This document shows positions 1 through 23,510 of a stretch of DNA of 64,000 nucleotides, one piece after another. Origin of the DNA: Sceloporus undulatus (Eukaryota; Chordata; Lepidosauria; Squamata; Phrynosomatidae); NCBI RefSeq assembly GCF_019175285.1, contig NC_056528.1, forward strand, positions 15,321,569-15,385,568, given 5' to 3'. The translations under genes and the position numbers were made by a program. Position 1 is the first letter of the stretch. Each line of letters opens with the position of its first letter. A model generated the notes under the pieces. That model saw nothing but the letters and a program-made list of their open reading frames with translations, made no database searches and had not been told where the DNA came from.

Positions 1-1141
1 GCATCGTAAACTGTGATACTAGGGTGACAGTTTCATTTAACTTCTTTCACCTAGAAGGACAAAAGCAGTGGTTCAGTGGATCAGATTAAGGCTGAAATCC
101 TGCTGCGTTTTGTTGCAAGCAATGTCCTTTCCAAAATACCATCTCAAATGCATGAAGCTGTTTAAGTATGTGTGCATGTTGTTCATTGCACACAGTATCA
201 ACTGATGATCTGTAGAGGCAAAATAGATATCACAAACTAAGCATTTGTCACCCCAAGCAGAATATATTTCACCAAACACAGTTCTTCATCTATGGTGAGT
301 CACATGTAGAGAGATTTCCAAGAACTGAATTGTTTGGTCTAGTGATGGGCCACCATTTGATGCTGGCCTTGGAGACTATGGCCACCATAGTCCAGTTCCA
401 AGTTTTGGTCCATGGAGAAAGTTAGTTTGGCTCAGATTTAGGAAAGACTTAAGATAAGAACTGTTCTTCTCTGGACTTTGTGCAGCTCAGAATATACCTG
501 TTCATAGGAACTGGAATTATAGATTTCCATGTGACACCACAAACTCAGTTGCGTTCATCAAATGTCCAACATGTGCAGTGAGAATCAAAGCAGATAGAAG
601 GATGGACATAAGCATAGATATTTATGTACAGAAGGACAGATCACATTAAGATGTGATTCAGAATGGAAGATGCAAGTTCTTTGCCATTGTTTTGGGCATA
701 TTTCTTTTATTAATCAGATTGGCAGAAGGTGAAGTGACTCCAATGGAAGACAGAAAACCAGTGAACGTCAAGGCTTACTACCAGCATGTTTAATATTGCA
801 TGGCAGAGGGAAGGTGGTTTATTTCTTTGTACATCAGGGCTGCTTGGGGGTTTCTGGGAGAGTGACCACACCTTCACCCACATCTTTGGTTTGGACTGTG
901 CCTTGCTTTCAACCTCTCAATGCATTTTCTTCCTCTTTTGGATAGCCAACCAACTACTTCCACTTCTATGGAACTGGGGCTGGAACCGTCACATCCTGAC
1001 CTGACTTGAGCCAGATTTCTCCAAAGTGGCGTTTCCATTCTTCTTCTCTGTTTCTTTCTTCTTCTTTTTTGTAAATAAATAACTAACACCCCCATGTTTC
1101 TCCTCCTTTTTTCCTTTTATTTCCCCCCTTCCAATTTCCAG
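1..1141 (+). other. TNC intron upstream of the repeat D exon
   Basis: No exon or recognisable mobile element was found here. The last 60 bases are pyrimidine-rich and lead to the CCAG acceptor of the repeat D exon. Short open frames on both strands look random. Confidence 0.6.
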
Positions 1142-12861
<11,720 letters not shown>

Positions 12862-13638
12862 AACATCCTCCGTAGTCTTGGCAGAGAGACAAAAAGATAA
12901 AGCGAATTGGGAAGAAAGGGGTTGGTTGCTTCCCAGGGAATTGAGGAAGGGGGATTAGCAATGAGGATGGGTACCTTACCAAAGTATTGGCATTGCTTGA
13001 CCTAACCTTGGCTCCTTTGACCATGTTCTTTTTAAAAAGTGGGGATGGTGGGTGGGAAAGCCTTCAAACCATAGCATGCTCCATGGAGCATCTTTCTTCT
13101 GTACGTAACTGGCTTTCTTTGTACCAAAGAGGACAACAGCCGGAGAGGGTAGGGGCACTTTTCTATACTGTCTTCCCCCCATCCCTCAGTTGGCTTTTGT
13201 TGGCATAAATCTTTGGGCAAGGTCTCTTAAGAGCAGCAATGGAAAAGAAAAATGAGATGATCTAGCAGTTCACAAACCAGCCATATTTCCTCCCCCCGCC
13301 CCCCCACTAAAACACATACACATCACTATCATGAGCATTGTTAGCCATCCTTAAGCTTTAGCGGGTCACCTGGATTTTCTTCTTTCTTTCGACCATATAC
13401 ATACATAGATGGTGCTACCCAGAAAAGGCGGCACGAACGCAAGCAATCCGGTCCAAACCTCTCCGCCTAAAGTTAATATTATTAATATAATGAAAAGATT
13501 ACGAAGAAGAATAACGGTAATAAGCTAAATTTTGTCATTTTTGTAAGAAAAAAGAAAAAGAGGGAGAAAAATTCACGCTTTCCGAAAGACAACAGGACAG
13601 TGTCTGATTGTAAATGTTTCTTTTTTTAAAAGGGAAAA

Positions 13639-13654
13639 AATAAAGTTGAATAAA
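13639..13654 (+). terminator. Two adjacent AATAAA poly(A) signals (proximal TNC candidate)
   Basis: AATAAA occurs at 13639-13644 and again at 13649-13654, about 780 nt after the TNC stop codon. Confidence 0.45.
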
Positions 13655-13772
13655 AGCACAATTTTACTTTTACGGAGATCTCCCACTTTCTTCCTGCGTT
13701 GTATAGTTGCGTGCACAGCCGAGGTATGTTTGCATAACTGCGGGTGTGCGTTTGTACAGAGTGTCTCATGTT

Positions 13773-13846
13773 GCGTAGAGCCCTGTGGCTCAATGGTTAG
13801 AGTACTGCTTTGCATGCAGACAGTCCAAGACTGAACCCTAGAGATG
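13773..13846 (+). mobile_element. tRNA-like SINE head
   Basis: The motif tggctcaatggttagagtac resembles a tRNA A box and is followed about 40 nt later by a degenerate B box (gtccaagactgaaccc). Loss of tRNA structure and the setting in a probable 3'UTR argue for a SINE fragment, not a tRNA gene. Confidence 0.5.
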
Positions 13847-15014
13847 TCTAAATAGAGCTGTGAAATCTTTTGGGGGTCTCCAAATAATTGCTGGACTTCA
13901 GCCTCCATCGTGGTCCATGGACCAAGATGACCAAAATTCACCCATTTTTGGATCTTCAAGTCTCAAAGAATTTGCAATTTAAAAAAAGAAAGAAAGAAAA
14001 TCAATTATGGTAGAAACCAAAACCAACAGATTCCATCATCTTAAAAGTCTTAGTTGGATTCAGCCATAAGCATTAAATGAGAGTTGTCATGTCTTCTTCT
14101 GGGCAGAAGGCTCAACTATAGGACAACCTGGTTCTCTCCATTCTGGCAATAGTCCTAGCTATTGGATTTTGTGAGTGCAAATGGTAGGATTTCATTTCAG
14201 TTCGCCCTGAAAGACTTCACCCAGATCTGTACATTTCTTCATAATTGGAATGGAAAGGATCACGATACCTTAGTGCTGGAAGAAAGCAAGACTGACCAGT
14301 TTCTCCATCCTTACCATGGATGGTGGCAGTTGCTCCAACAACATCCGAAAGGCCACAGACTACTCACCCTTGTATTTAAAAAATCCCTGGTAGGAGATTT
14401 AAGAAAGACCTTTACATAAGCCTCATATCAGATTGAACCAAGCCACACTGGTTTCTTTTGGGCTTTGTACGTTCTTTTTCAGGAGAACGGATGAGAAGGA
14501 GGCAGTATCGTCGGGTATTATCAGGGTGGCCATCTTTTAAGCAAATGCAAGTTTTGCATATCCGGTTGCAATCATCCTAGTAAATTGGTTGCAACTAATA
14601 TTCTGCAGAGGGCTTCCAAAAGATGTCTGGGAATCTATGGTGGTCCGCCACAAGAGACCATTTCAGCATTTCTTTGCACACTTGCCCTTTTATTTTAAAT
14701 GTATATGTGTGTGTTAATTGTGTCTAGGAACGTAGTCTCCCCTCACCGTCCGCACCGTTCATTGGCTTTCAAAGAGAATAGGAACAATGACATATCTAGC
14801 AGTGACCATGACCCACTTCCCCTCCTTTCGCACTTTCTCCCCGGTAGAAAGAAAAACAGAACAAGTCTTGTAGCAGGCAGGCCCTGGAAAGCACAAAGGA
14901 GAGGACTAAAGGATTTATAATTACATCTAGAATAGAAATAAAAATCGTTGTAAGTGTTTCATCTTCCTATTCAAGGACAATGAATTTGCTAGGGTTTGTT
15001 TTTCCCACTCAATG

Positions 15015-15062
15015 CAGGAGGCAGGTTCACCGTAGGGCCACCATAAGTCGAGAACAACAACA
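15015..15062 (+). mobile_element. Sauria-type SINE tail fragment
   Basis: Shows ggttcaccgtagggccaccat, aagtcg and the terminal acaacaacaa typical of the family's 3' end. Confidence 0.6.
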
Positions 15063-15184
15063 AAAACGTCAAAGGACCAGTTTATTTTTCTTTTTAGCAG
15101 TCCTCACTATCCACAGAACTCTTCTCCAGCTCAAATGAGTCGGTTATATCAGACATATATAAGATATAGGTCTGGGGGGAAAGG

Positions 15185-15370
15185 AGAAGGTAATAGGAAA
15201 ATATGATGATGATCACATTACAGGTAGATTGACTTAAGCAAGGAAGCCACAGCCCTGAGTTTGCAAGGAAGGCAATACATGCCTGGGATTCGTGGAGATC
15301 TCTCATCAACAGCATTGCCATAAAAGTTGGAGATGACTCCAAAGCAAATAGCAACAATAAGAGATGTGAG
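15185..15370 (+). mobile_element. BovB-like LINE 3' fragment
   Basis: Contains aggtagattgacttaagcaa, gaagccacagccctgagttt and ggagatctctcatcaacagc. This is the same region with which the longer BovB fragment at 25340-25890 ends. Both read on the + strand. Confidence 0.55.
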
Positions 15371-15575
15371 TCGCTTCCCAAAACATTCGTTCTTTGCTTT
15401 CAAATAGTGGGGGGGGGAATCACGTCTAGGAGGAAAAGGATGTGTGCCGATGGGAAGAGAGTGGGTTTGGAAGAACTGTAATAGCCGTTCACACTTTCAC
15501 AACTGCCTGTGTAAATATATTTGTTTTATATAAGGACGAAGCCTGTGTTTTGATTCCTCTGTACCATATTCTTTG

Positions 15576-15587
15576 AATAAAAATAAA
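15576..15587 (+). terminator. Double AATAAA poly(A) signal, likely distal TNC 3' end
   Basis: Two overlapping-range AATAAA hexamers (15576-15581 and 15582-15587) follow an A/T-rich stretch from about 15510 and are followed within 25 nt by a GT-rich tract. This is the standard layout for cleavage and polyadenylation. Confidence 0.65.
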
Positions 15588-15629
15588 TTTTAAAAAAATG
15601 TGAGGGTTTTGTGGCGGTTGTTATTTTAC

Positions 15630-15868
15630 GCTGTTGCTTGGCTCCATATTATCTGTTGCCTGTATTCCCTGTTTGGCCAATGAAGCAGTTTGACCCCATT
15701 AGGCTTGCCATGTATCAATCCTACAGATTCCTAGGATCTGCAAGTTTGGTGAGGTGCCAGAGCTCCCTGACGGACCAAACTACAAACCCAACGATTCCGT
15801 TGGATAGGGTCAAAGCAGTTAAAGGGGTGTCAAACTGCTTTAATTCTGTAGTGTGGATACACCCTTAA
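15630..15868. mobile_element. Foldback element (CTGCAGAAATAA family)
   Basis: The right terminus (gcagttaaaggggtgtcaaac, ttctgtagtgtggatacaccc) is clear. The left arm is diverged. It lies just downstream of the TNC poly(A) signal. Confidence 0.6.
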
Positions 15869-16149
15869 ACATTTAAGTATTTGTTACTGAAAAGTTGTGC
15901 TACCTGTTTACAAAAATCCCAGGGCTAAATCTGTCTCCATTCTGAAAATTTGCAGAAATCGACGTTGGAAATAGAGAAAGGATGGAGACAAAATAAGTGG
16001 AAGTAAGACACTGTAGGTGATAGTGATACTCATGGAAACATTACACTTTAGTAAGTAGCAAAGGTGGACTGTCCCAAGGAAGGTGACCAAGATTGTGAAA
16101 GGGCTGGAATCCAACCCCTATGAGGATAGCTTTAGGGAGCTCCCAGTCA

Positions 16150-16252
16150 GTATCTGGTATATACTGGTAGTCTCCCATCCAAGTGATAACCAGAGCTTAC
16201 CCTGCTTAGCTTCCAAGATTAGATGGGACCTGGTGCCATTAAGATATTTAGG
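16150..16252 (-). mobile_element. 5S rRNA-derived SINE fragment
   Basis: The run tagtctcccatccaagtgat..cctgcttagcttccaagatt..gatgggacc is the reverse complement of a 5S rRNA 3' half, with substitutions. The rest of a 5S gene is absent. Confidence 0.75.
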
Positions 16253-16295
16253 CCTCTACAACCTCTACACCTTTGTTAGAAAAATGGACTCATTG

Positions 16296-16517
16296 AGCCC
16301 ATACAGACAGACCAAAATAAAGCTGTTTTGGGTCACTTTGGAGGTATGCTGCTTAAATGCTGCATGTGTCCTAAGAGGCCGGAAGCCACGCTCCAATCCT
16401 AAGGACTGCAGCGTAGCTTTGGCACAGCTTCTGGCCTCTTAGGACGCATCCATCATTTAAACAGCATATCTCCAAAGTGACCCGAAGCAGCTTTATTTTG
16501 GCCTGTCTGTATGGGCT
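16296..16517. mobile_element. 222-bp foldback (palindromic) DNA element, copy 1
   Basis: The two halves are near-perfect inverted copies from terminus (agcccatacagaca / tgtctgtatgggct) to a centre near 16405. It is flanked by cattg at 16291-16295 and 16518-16522, a likely 5-bp target-site duplication. No internal coding capacity. A second copy is at 37805-38044. Confidence 0.85.
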
Positions 16518-16827
16518 CATTGGGTCTTTGTCACTTATTTTATTTCCTCCAAAAATATGTCCCTTCTTTTCAACAGCAGATGGCAGACATGCTCCACCTT
16601 GTTCAGGAAAAACGTCCTTTTCTTAACACTGAACTAGACTATATTTCAAAGAAAGGAATTTGCAAAACCGTCTCTGAGTATTCATCGGCTGAGAAAACAA
16701 TATGAAATCCATGGGATTGCCATAACTTGACTCATGACCTCAAGGCACATGCGCACAAAGAGATGGACCGCAGTGAATAGCTCCACAAATTAAAGTTTTA
16801 GAAATCAACACAGTCCAAAGGTGAGCC

Positions 16828-17012
16828 AACATGGTATCATGGTTTGGGCATAGGACTAGGACTCTGGAGATTGGGCTTCGATTCTCTTCTCAGCCATGGG
16901 AACCCACTGGGTGACCTTGGGTGAGCCCCAGAAAGCTCAGAGATAGGTTAACCTTAGGGTCCCCATAAGTTGGAAACAACTTGAAGGTACAAAACAGCAA
17001 TAACAACCATCT
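16828..17012 (+). mobile_element. Sauria-type tRNA-derived SINE
   Basis: Head with ggactctggagattgggcttcg, middle tcagccatgggaaccc and tail aagttggaaacaacttgaag followed by caataacaac. Forward orientation. Confidence 0.85.
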
Positions 17013-17227
17013 AAAAAGAGTGGCATCTCTGGCAAATCATTTCAGTTACCATCGCAACAGGCTCAGGAGTTGTGCAGATTTACGGCACTGCCAATGAGGT
17101 CCTCCAGATGTTGCTGAACTATGACTCCACTCATCCCCTACAGTTGGCTAGTGCTGAAGACGTAGGTTCAGTCGGTTGGACTGGCACTGGATAGACCTTG
17201 TGGTCTCTTGCAACTCTTCTATGATTC

Positions 17228-17510
17228 TAAGGCCAAGTACAGACTGGTGCAAAGAGCCGGCCTGGGGCCGAAATTAGGCCTCTCCAGGGCTGGGCGTCCA
17301 TACGTGCCCAGCCCTACTAGTGGCACCTGTATGCCACCTTGTTGTGGCCCCACCCTCATGGGGCACATGACTATGATACATGAGCATCCACACGCCCAAA
17401 CAATGCTCTCTGGAAGCGGTGGCTGTAGGTGGCTTCTTTTTAGGGAGCATGTCGGTGCTGCCCAGTGCAGTTCGTGTGGCACCAATAAGGGGCAAAGACA
17501 GGCGGCATGG
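17228..17510. mobile_element. GC-rich unclassified segment, probably a non-autonomous DNA element
   Basis: GC-rich relative to its surroundings, starting aaggccaagtacagactgg. Open frames on both strands cross it. The composition resembles the inverted-terminus element at 38284-38847, but no paired terminus was found. Confidence 0.35.
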
Positions 17511-18242
17511 AGCCACCCATCTGTATCCTCTCCTAAGTCCATGAAAGCTCATGCTACCAACTTCTCTCTTTCAGTTAATCTCAAAGGTGCTGCAAGATCC
17601 CTTTGCATGCTCATCTACCTGGCAAACGCTCAACAAATTTTGAAAGACTGTGTGCCCATTACATCCCTCTCTCCCTCCAAGACACCAAAAGAATAATCCC
17701 ATCTGAGTCAGGAGAAGCTTGAAATCAGAGCAAAAAGATGAATTATGAGGATAAATCTGAACATACTGAAATTCGTTGAGCGCTACACTCTGTCTTTGCT
17801 GCTGCACCCACATCAAACACCTTGTTTGCTCTGCTTTTGGAGGATGCAGCTGGCGGGGGAGAAATCAGATGGGTTGAGGAGACCTATACGTAGATTTCAT
17901 GATGGTTCTTTCCTCGGAAATTAGAAGAAGAAGAAATCACAGTTTCCGGTGCCTTTACAGTAAACCCTATGCCTAAGGCAGAAAAAAGAGAGTCAGACAG
18001 AGAGGTAGTCAGACAAGTGGCTGGAACAAACCCAGAACTTTCATCAGTCATTATGTCATTTTGGCTCCAAGTTTTGTTGGAGACCTTCCTGTGGTTTCGC
18101 TGTCTTTGCATTCTCGGTTCTGACAAAGTTGCTTGGCACAGCCGCCTACAAAACTCTTCTTACAAATAACATGTGCATAAAGTAAAGTAAAATGGCTCGA
18201 TGCAGCATCTCTTCCTTGTGACGCAAGGAAGAAGCGATTACA

Positions 18243-18437
18243 CAGAGGGACGGATTGTGGTCCAGGACTAGGTTTGATGCAGAAGGTCCCAGATTCGATT
18301 CCTGGCATCCTTGGTTCAAAGGAATTGTACAACTGATGGTTCAATGAATGAACTGAGATGAGAGGCCAAGAAAACCAACCCTATGATAGGTTCACCATAA
18401 GTCAGAAATGACTTGAAGGCACACAATAACAAAACAA
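18243..18437 (+). mobile_element. SINE copy or copies (tRNA-like head and Sauria-type tail)
   Basis: The head contains gaaggtcccagattcgattcc, which carries a near-consensus tRNA B box. The tail contains ataggttcaccataagtcag and gacttgaaggcacac. The two may be separate insertions. Confidence 0.65.
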
Positions 18438-19560
18438 ACTGAAAGGTACACTCTTGTCTATAACTTGGGAGTAGCTATAGTCGTTGAATTTGTCCAGTAT
18501 AATGAGAGAGCAAAAACAACATGAATCTGACTTCCCTGGAGGATTATATTTTTAAAATAGGAAAAAAGCAATATACATCTTAAATTGCTTTGTGCCAACT
18601 GCTTTCAGTACCCAAGTGACAGCAGGAACATAAATGCAGCCTTTAAACGCACGCTTCACCGTCCGTCTCCAAAAATTGTTTCCAAAATGACAGGTTGTAA
18701 ACTGAGTTCGGAACTGACGGAGGGTTTATTAGGATGTCTTAAAACGGATCCTGCATTTTGCTCAAACCTGAGGACAAAGGATTTATTGCTGACCCTCCGC
18801 TCCCAGTGAAAAAGGAAAAGGGAAAAAGAACGATCGGGGCAAGGTACTGCAAAGTCCCCAGCTACCCATATATTTGTGAAAATGGAATCTGTCAAGATGT
18901 TCTCCTGCAAAATGAACCTCCTGAAATGAACAGATCTCTTTGTTTGATTTGGAATTGCCTGGATTGTTTTTCTGTGGAGTGTATGTGAAGATGTCTAGAC
19001 CACAGTGTTGTCATGACCTTTGGGAAGGCGCATCTACTGTGGCTTTGAATTTGAATTTGAAAGAAACTTTCCAAGGTGCTGAACGTAGACCTTGGCCAAC
19101 TTCTTTTAAAACCAAGCTAAAGCCACAAATCCTTCTCCTCAATGATGAAGAAGCTAGCAGCTGCCACTGGTTGTAAACCATACAGTAACCCCAACATGAT
19201 CCCATGTTTCTTCTCTGCTCTTCCCAGCTGCCCTCTTTTATCCCCTACATTATTATTTCCCCTTCTTTCAGCATTTATTTCTGCACTCTCTCCGTATGAA
19301 CATCTGGAAGAGTTCTAGGGCCCCGTAGAAGGAAGAAATATATAGAACTAGTTAGAGGCCCTATAGCAAAATGAATCCCAATTTCCAGATTTGTGTTCCC
19401 TGGTTAGGGGAGGGCTGCCATCTAGTGGCTAAAGATGGTACTGCAGATTTAAGACAGATTTTAATTAAATAAAATCAGTTAATGTTTTTGTTTTGCTTTT
19501 TTCAGAGGGGGAAACAAATAACCCTGACACGCACATTCCAAGAGTCACTTTACTGTTGGA
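18438..19560. other. Intergenic stretch without recognised features
   Basis: Only short open frames on both strands. No exon-like borders or repeat family was recognised. Confidence 0.5.
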
Positions 19561-19575
19561 TGGACAACTTCATGG

Positions 19576-19790
19576 ACCCAGTGTGGTGTAGTGGTTTGAG
19601 TGTTGGACTACAACTCTTGAAGCCAGGGTTCGAATCCTTGCTCAGCCAAGGAAACCCATTTGGGTAAATCACTCAGAGCATGGCAAAGGTATGCCTACCT
19701 GAACAAATCTTGCCAAGATATGCCATGATATGTTCCCATTAGGGTCACCATGGATCAGAGATTATTTGAAGGCATGCTACAACAAGGGGA
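19576..19790 (+). mobile_element. Sauria-type tRNA-derived SINE
   Basis: Complete-looking forward copy: gtgtggtgtagtggtttgag, ggttcgaatccttgctcagc, then a tail with ttagggtcaccatgg and ttgaaggcatgc. Confidence 0.9.
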
Positions 19791-19999
19791 CAATTCTCTC
19801 CTAGCACCCATAGACAAGCCTCAGTGGGGGGCTTTGGGAGATTCCTCTGTTCTAGGTTTACATAACTCAGCATTGGTAACATTATCATGAAAGATGTGTG
19901 CATTGTGGTCAGGAAATATCATGTGGTTCAGATGCCATGCCTCACATTGCAGGGTCTTTAAGAAGCGGTGGTGCATAAGTATACCAAAATATATTCATG

Positions 20000-21130
20000 C
20001 ATATAGTGTATGTGTACATGTGTTTCTACACACGCATATACAGGTAGACACACACGTGTGCATGAGTGTAAAACTCCAGTGGAAATGGCACGGTGGAAAT
20101 TTCTTATTATAGTCACAAAGCAGGAAGGTTCAACATGCACCGCCTCAAACAGATCCTTATCTGTTGCTACCAAAATGCTGAGTCTGATTTCTCAAAATCC
20201 CAGAACTTGAACTTTCATCCTCTTGTGGTTTTTCACTTTCCTACACAACACCCACCTTCACCTCTCCTTCCTCTGCTACATATATGGAGAGTGTGTCCTT
20301 TTTTCAAACCTGCACCTTGTTCTGTACCTTGTGCGTTTAGCCTTGGTTTCTTTTCTCACAGAAGGAAAGAGAGAAGGGGAGAGATTTTAAGATTTTAAAT
20401 TTAATTTTAGATGCTGAAATTTCACTCCAGATTTTGGCAACGGAAGGAGATGTCATTGAGGAAGTGAATTCCACTTTGGGTTTTGGTCTGAACTTCCAAG
20501 GAGTTATCCGAGGTGTTTAACCCCATCTCCAAAATAACTCTATTTTTTTAATGAAAAATATCATTTAAAATAGACTTTATCATTACAAAACAAACAGACT
20601 TTAAAAAATAGAGAGGGTTGAATTATTACAAAATAGGAACAAATTGTAACCCATTGATTCCAAGCTCTAGTAAAGATTCAAACTGAGACTGAAACTGAGA
20701 ATAGAGATATATGAAAGAGAGTCTGTTTTATCTAACTATCTTTTCTGACATTTTCTCCTAACTGATAAAGCCTCAATAAATCTTGTAAGAACTTGCAATC
20801 AAGTTCTGTCTTCCACCTTAGATTGAAGATAATCTCAACCTTGATCTATCTCATCTAGAGCTTGGAATTAACTCATTACGAAGAGCTTGTAACATATAAT
20901 ACTCTGTATTTCACAGTGTGGGCAAGCCATATGATTGCAGTTTTAATGGATCTATGCTCAGTTTCAGAATCACTGAACTCAAGATAGAGGAATCCATGCC
21001 AATGGGACTGTGAATCCACCCTGGTTTTAGTCCGAAGATTAAAGACTCTAGCTGAGATATCGAATCCTCTACTCCAAACAGGTTCGGCACATTGAATAGC
21101 TCCTTCCCAGTTCACACTACTAACTGATCT
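20000..21130. other. Intergenic stretch, nothing recognised
   Basis: A/T-rich sequence with some purine runs. No gene, and no repeat I can name. Confidence 0.5.
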
Positions 21131-21132
21131 CC

Positions 21133-21793
21133 AGGTTTGTTGATGTTCTTGGTGCCTTCAAGTCATTTCCACCAACCCATGGAAAACCTATCAAGGCCAC
21201 ATTCCCACTTGTAAATAAATCTCTTTGCGATCCGAATCAATGGATCGGTTCGGCAGCGGAGCGGGGTTCACACTATTATTGCCCTGATTGAATTGTCTTG
21301 CTGCAAAATAAAATAAAACAACCCACTTGTGGTTCACAATTGATGAATGAATCAATTCAAAATGGACCCGATCCAGCCGTCCGAAGGGGAAATTTAAATC
21401 GATTCCGATCCGCATCTGGTTCACACTCGCATGGAATCAATTTGTCCAAAAAGATGCAGAAAAAATCAGTGTCAAAAAGACGTGGGTTAAATAGGTTTAG
21501 CGCATGCCCCCCCCCTCTCCAAATTGCTTCAGAGATTTGGTTCAAGGGCGAACCAAGGTAATTTAAACCGATTCAAACCGATTTGCAATCTGGTTTAAAA
21601 TGTAGTGGGAATGAGGCCTATGGGGTTTTCTTGGCAAGATTTGGTCAGAGGGGGGGTTGTAATTGTTTCATTCTGAGGCTGAGAGAGTGTGACTTACACA
21701 CAGTTACCCAATGGGTTTCCATGCTTCAAAGGGATTTAATGCCTGGTCACCAGTCCTAGTCCAATACTCAAATCACTGCCCTACATTAGCTCT
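21133..21793 (-). mobile_element. Sauria-type SINE split by a DNA-element insertion
   Basis: The SINE (reverse orientation) begins at gtgccttcaagtcatttcc and is interrupted after 'cctatca' near 21194. It resumes with 'tggggttttcttggcaag' near 21620 and ends about 21793. The interrupting sequence is listed separately. Confidence 0.75.
21195..21618. mobile_element. Inverted-terminus DNA element (GGCC-CATTCCCACT family), copy 1
   Basis: It begins ggccacattcccact and ends with the inverted counterpart agtgggaatgaggcc. The interior is about 400 bp of AT-rich sequence with repeated 'aaccgatt'-like motifs and no coding frame. It sits inside a SINE. A related copy is at 34637-34937. Confidence 0.7.
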
Positions 21794-22879
21794 AGGGGAC
21801 TTGAAATCAACCCTGCCAGACTGATATCAGTTGCTCTTGGAGATTTATATGATTTTTGGAACTGTAGTTATCTGGGTCAGGGGACGTTGTTTCCTTTTAT
21901 TCCATCCATTATTTATTTCCTATCGTTCTCACAAACCAAGGTAATGATGCCATTGTCTGGTGTCTGAATGCAACGCTATGATTTGTAGTGTCTATGCGCT
22001 CTGTGGTCTCCTGAAGAGAGCAATTCTTGGACTCAGGCAATGTCTGCAGAACCATGCGTCAACACCTTCAAACTTTTACTCCATTGGAGATTGTCAATTT
22101 ATTGTTTAAATTATTGCTTTGTCCTGTGAATCAATGTCTAGAAATCTTTGAAGGTGATGCCATCAAGTCATTTCAACTTCTCCACAGGCCCCTCTCGCAA
22201 TTTTCTGAACTTTTCTATAAGCTTTTAATAAAAGGGAAAACAACTGGGGAGCATGCAAATGAAATCTGGAAAAGAAACAAGAGACATGTACAAAATACTG
22301 CCACTGTTGTGTGTGTGTGTGTTTATTCTACTGCAAATTCATTTCCAAGACTGCTTTCAGAGAAATTGGTCTCAAGCAAAGACCCCAAAATAACGACTGT
22401 GAAAATTGGAAAACTCTATCTAATATTTCATCTTTGGTGTGGCATCCCCTTGATTTAAACTTGTCTCCATACAAGGACAAATGACTAGTTAAACCCTAAC
22501 CATACATCTCCCTTTTCCACTTTCAATCAAATATGGCATTAAAATGTTCTCCTAGAATAAACTCTCCATCCAGAAAAGCCTCCCCTTTATCTTAGACAGC
22601 CAAGATTTCTCTGATAGTGGGTTGAGTTGGAGCATAAAAACCAAAGGATGCAAGAAGGAATTAATCTGTAACATCGTACAGTAATATCTTTCCCTTAGCA
22701 TTTTCGATACAGTCATTGCAGGAGAAGAAAACATGAGCTCTGCCAGTATCTGCTCCCACTTCTATTCAGAGTCATTTCTGAAGAAGAATCGTACAATATT
22801 TTGTTCTTCATTCTTTTAAATCAGGAAAAGGGGAGTCTCTTGAGAGTCATATTCCCTGCAGGGGACCTCAGCTCTCAGA

Positions 22880-22965
22880 AGCTTCAGCCCTCTTGGTCAG
22901 TGGTTTGGGATTTTGGCAACCAAAGTCCAAAACACCTGGAAGGTTTAACTTTGGGAATCACTTTG
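22880..22965. mobile_element. Foldback element fragment (GTGGTTCCCAAACTT family)
   Basis: Contains cagtggtttgggattttgg and ccaaagtccaaaacacctgg with a right end like actttgggaatcac. Confidence 0.4.
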
Positions 22966-23063
22966 GAAACTAATGGGCTGCCCTTGGGATGCCTTCAGGA
23001 AGAGTCTGAACCACTGTCTGATAGTGAGGTTGAACACATACTCTGCCTTGTTGGTGCTGCCTT

Positions 23064-23510
23064 CTATGATTCTGTTACTGTAACTTGGAGCATCTCTCTA
23101 GGTGAGCAATGCTCTCCAAGCTCTTTCTCTGTCCATCTAGACTGAGCTTGCTTCAACTGGAAGAGGGATGAAACACCTCTTTCTGGGTTGGATTTTGCCT
23201 TCTGGTCTGAGTATGTTTCAATGCCTTCTTGGCACATGCCAACATCAACTTGACTCCAAGTGCTTGGCTTGACATTGATGACTCCATAAGGGCCATTCCT
23301 GAAGCCACTAGCAAATAAAGATCTGGTGACTGACAGAGACATAAATGGCCCTCCACTTCGAAATACAGCCAGGAATAATGGCAGATAAACAGTTAAAGAA
23401 GAAGTGTCAGTGGTCCATGAAGAAAAGGATTGATGGTAAGATGATGTGTCCATATATCCCTCTTGATTAGACCATGGGCTGCTGGTAGGAAGACAAGACC
23501 AATAACCCAT
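23064..23510 (-). other. Unidentified 148-codon open frame, intergenic
   Basis: An uninterrupted reverse-strand frame from ATG near 23510, the longest in this intergenic part outside repeats. It is Ser/Thr-rich with no domain I recognise, and no splice or promoter context was seen. It may be a remnant of an old mobile element or chance. Confidence 0.2.

Larger units (their letters stand above)
12862..15600 (+). other. TNC: TNC 3' untranslated region (probable)
   Basis: This is downstream of the stop, with no convincing coding frame. It is A/T-rich with poly(A) signals at 13639-13654 and 15576-15587, so a short and a long transcript are both possible. A tRNA-like SINE head (about 13773-13846), a SINE tail (15015-15062) and a BovB-like fragment (15185-15370) lie inside the longer form. 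The exact end is inferred from signals only. Confidence 0.6.

Noticed and set aside
17208-17696. 162-codon forward open frame
   Set aside because: Spans a GC-rich unclassified element and a palindromic-element arm; no protein family and no splice context.
18243-18306. tRNA gene candidate from a good B box
   Set aside because: No foldable cloverleaf; it is a SINE head, as are 13773-13846 and 46785-46880.
22027-22458. 143-codon forward open frame
   Set aside because: No ATG at its start, includes a (GT)n tract read as VCVCV, and shows no homology I recognise.
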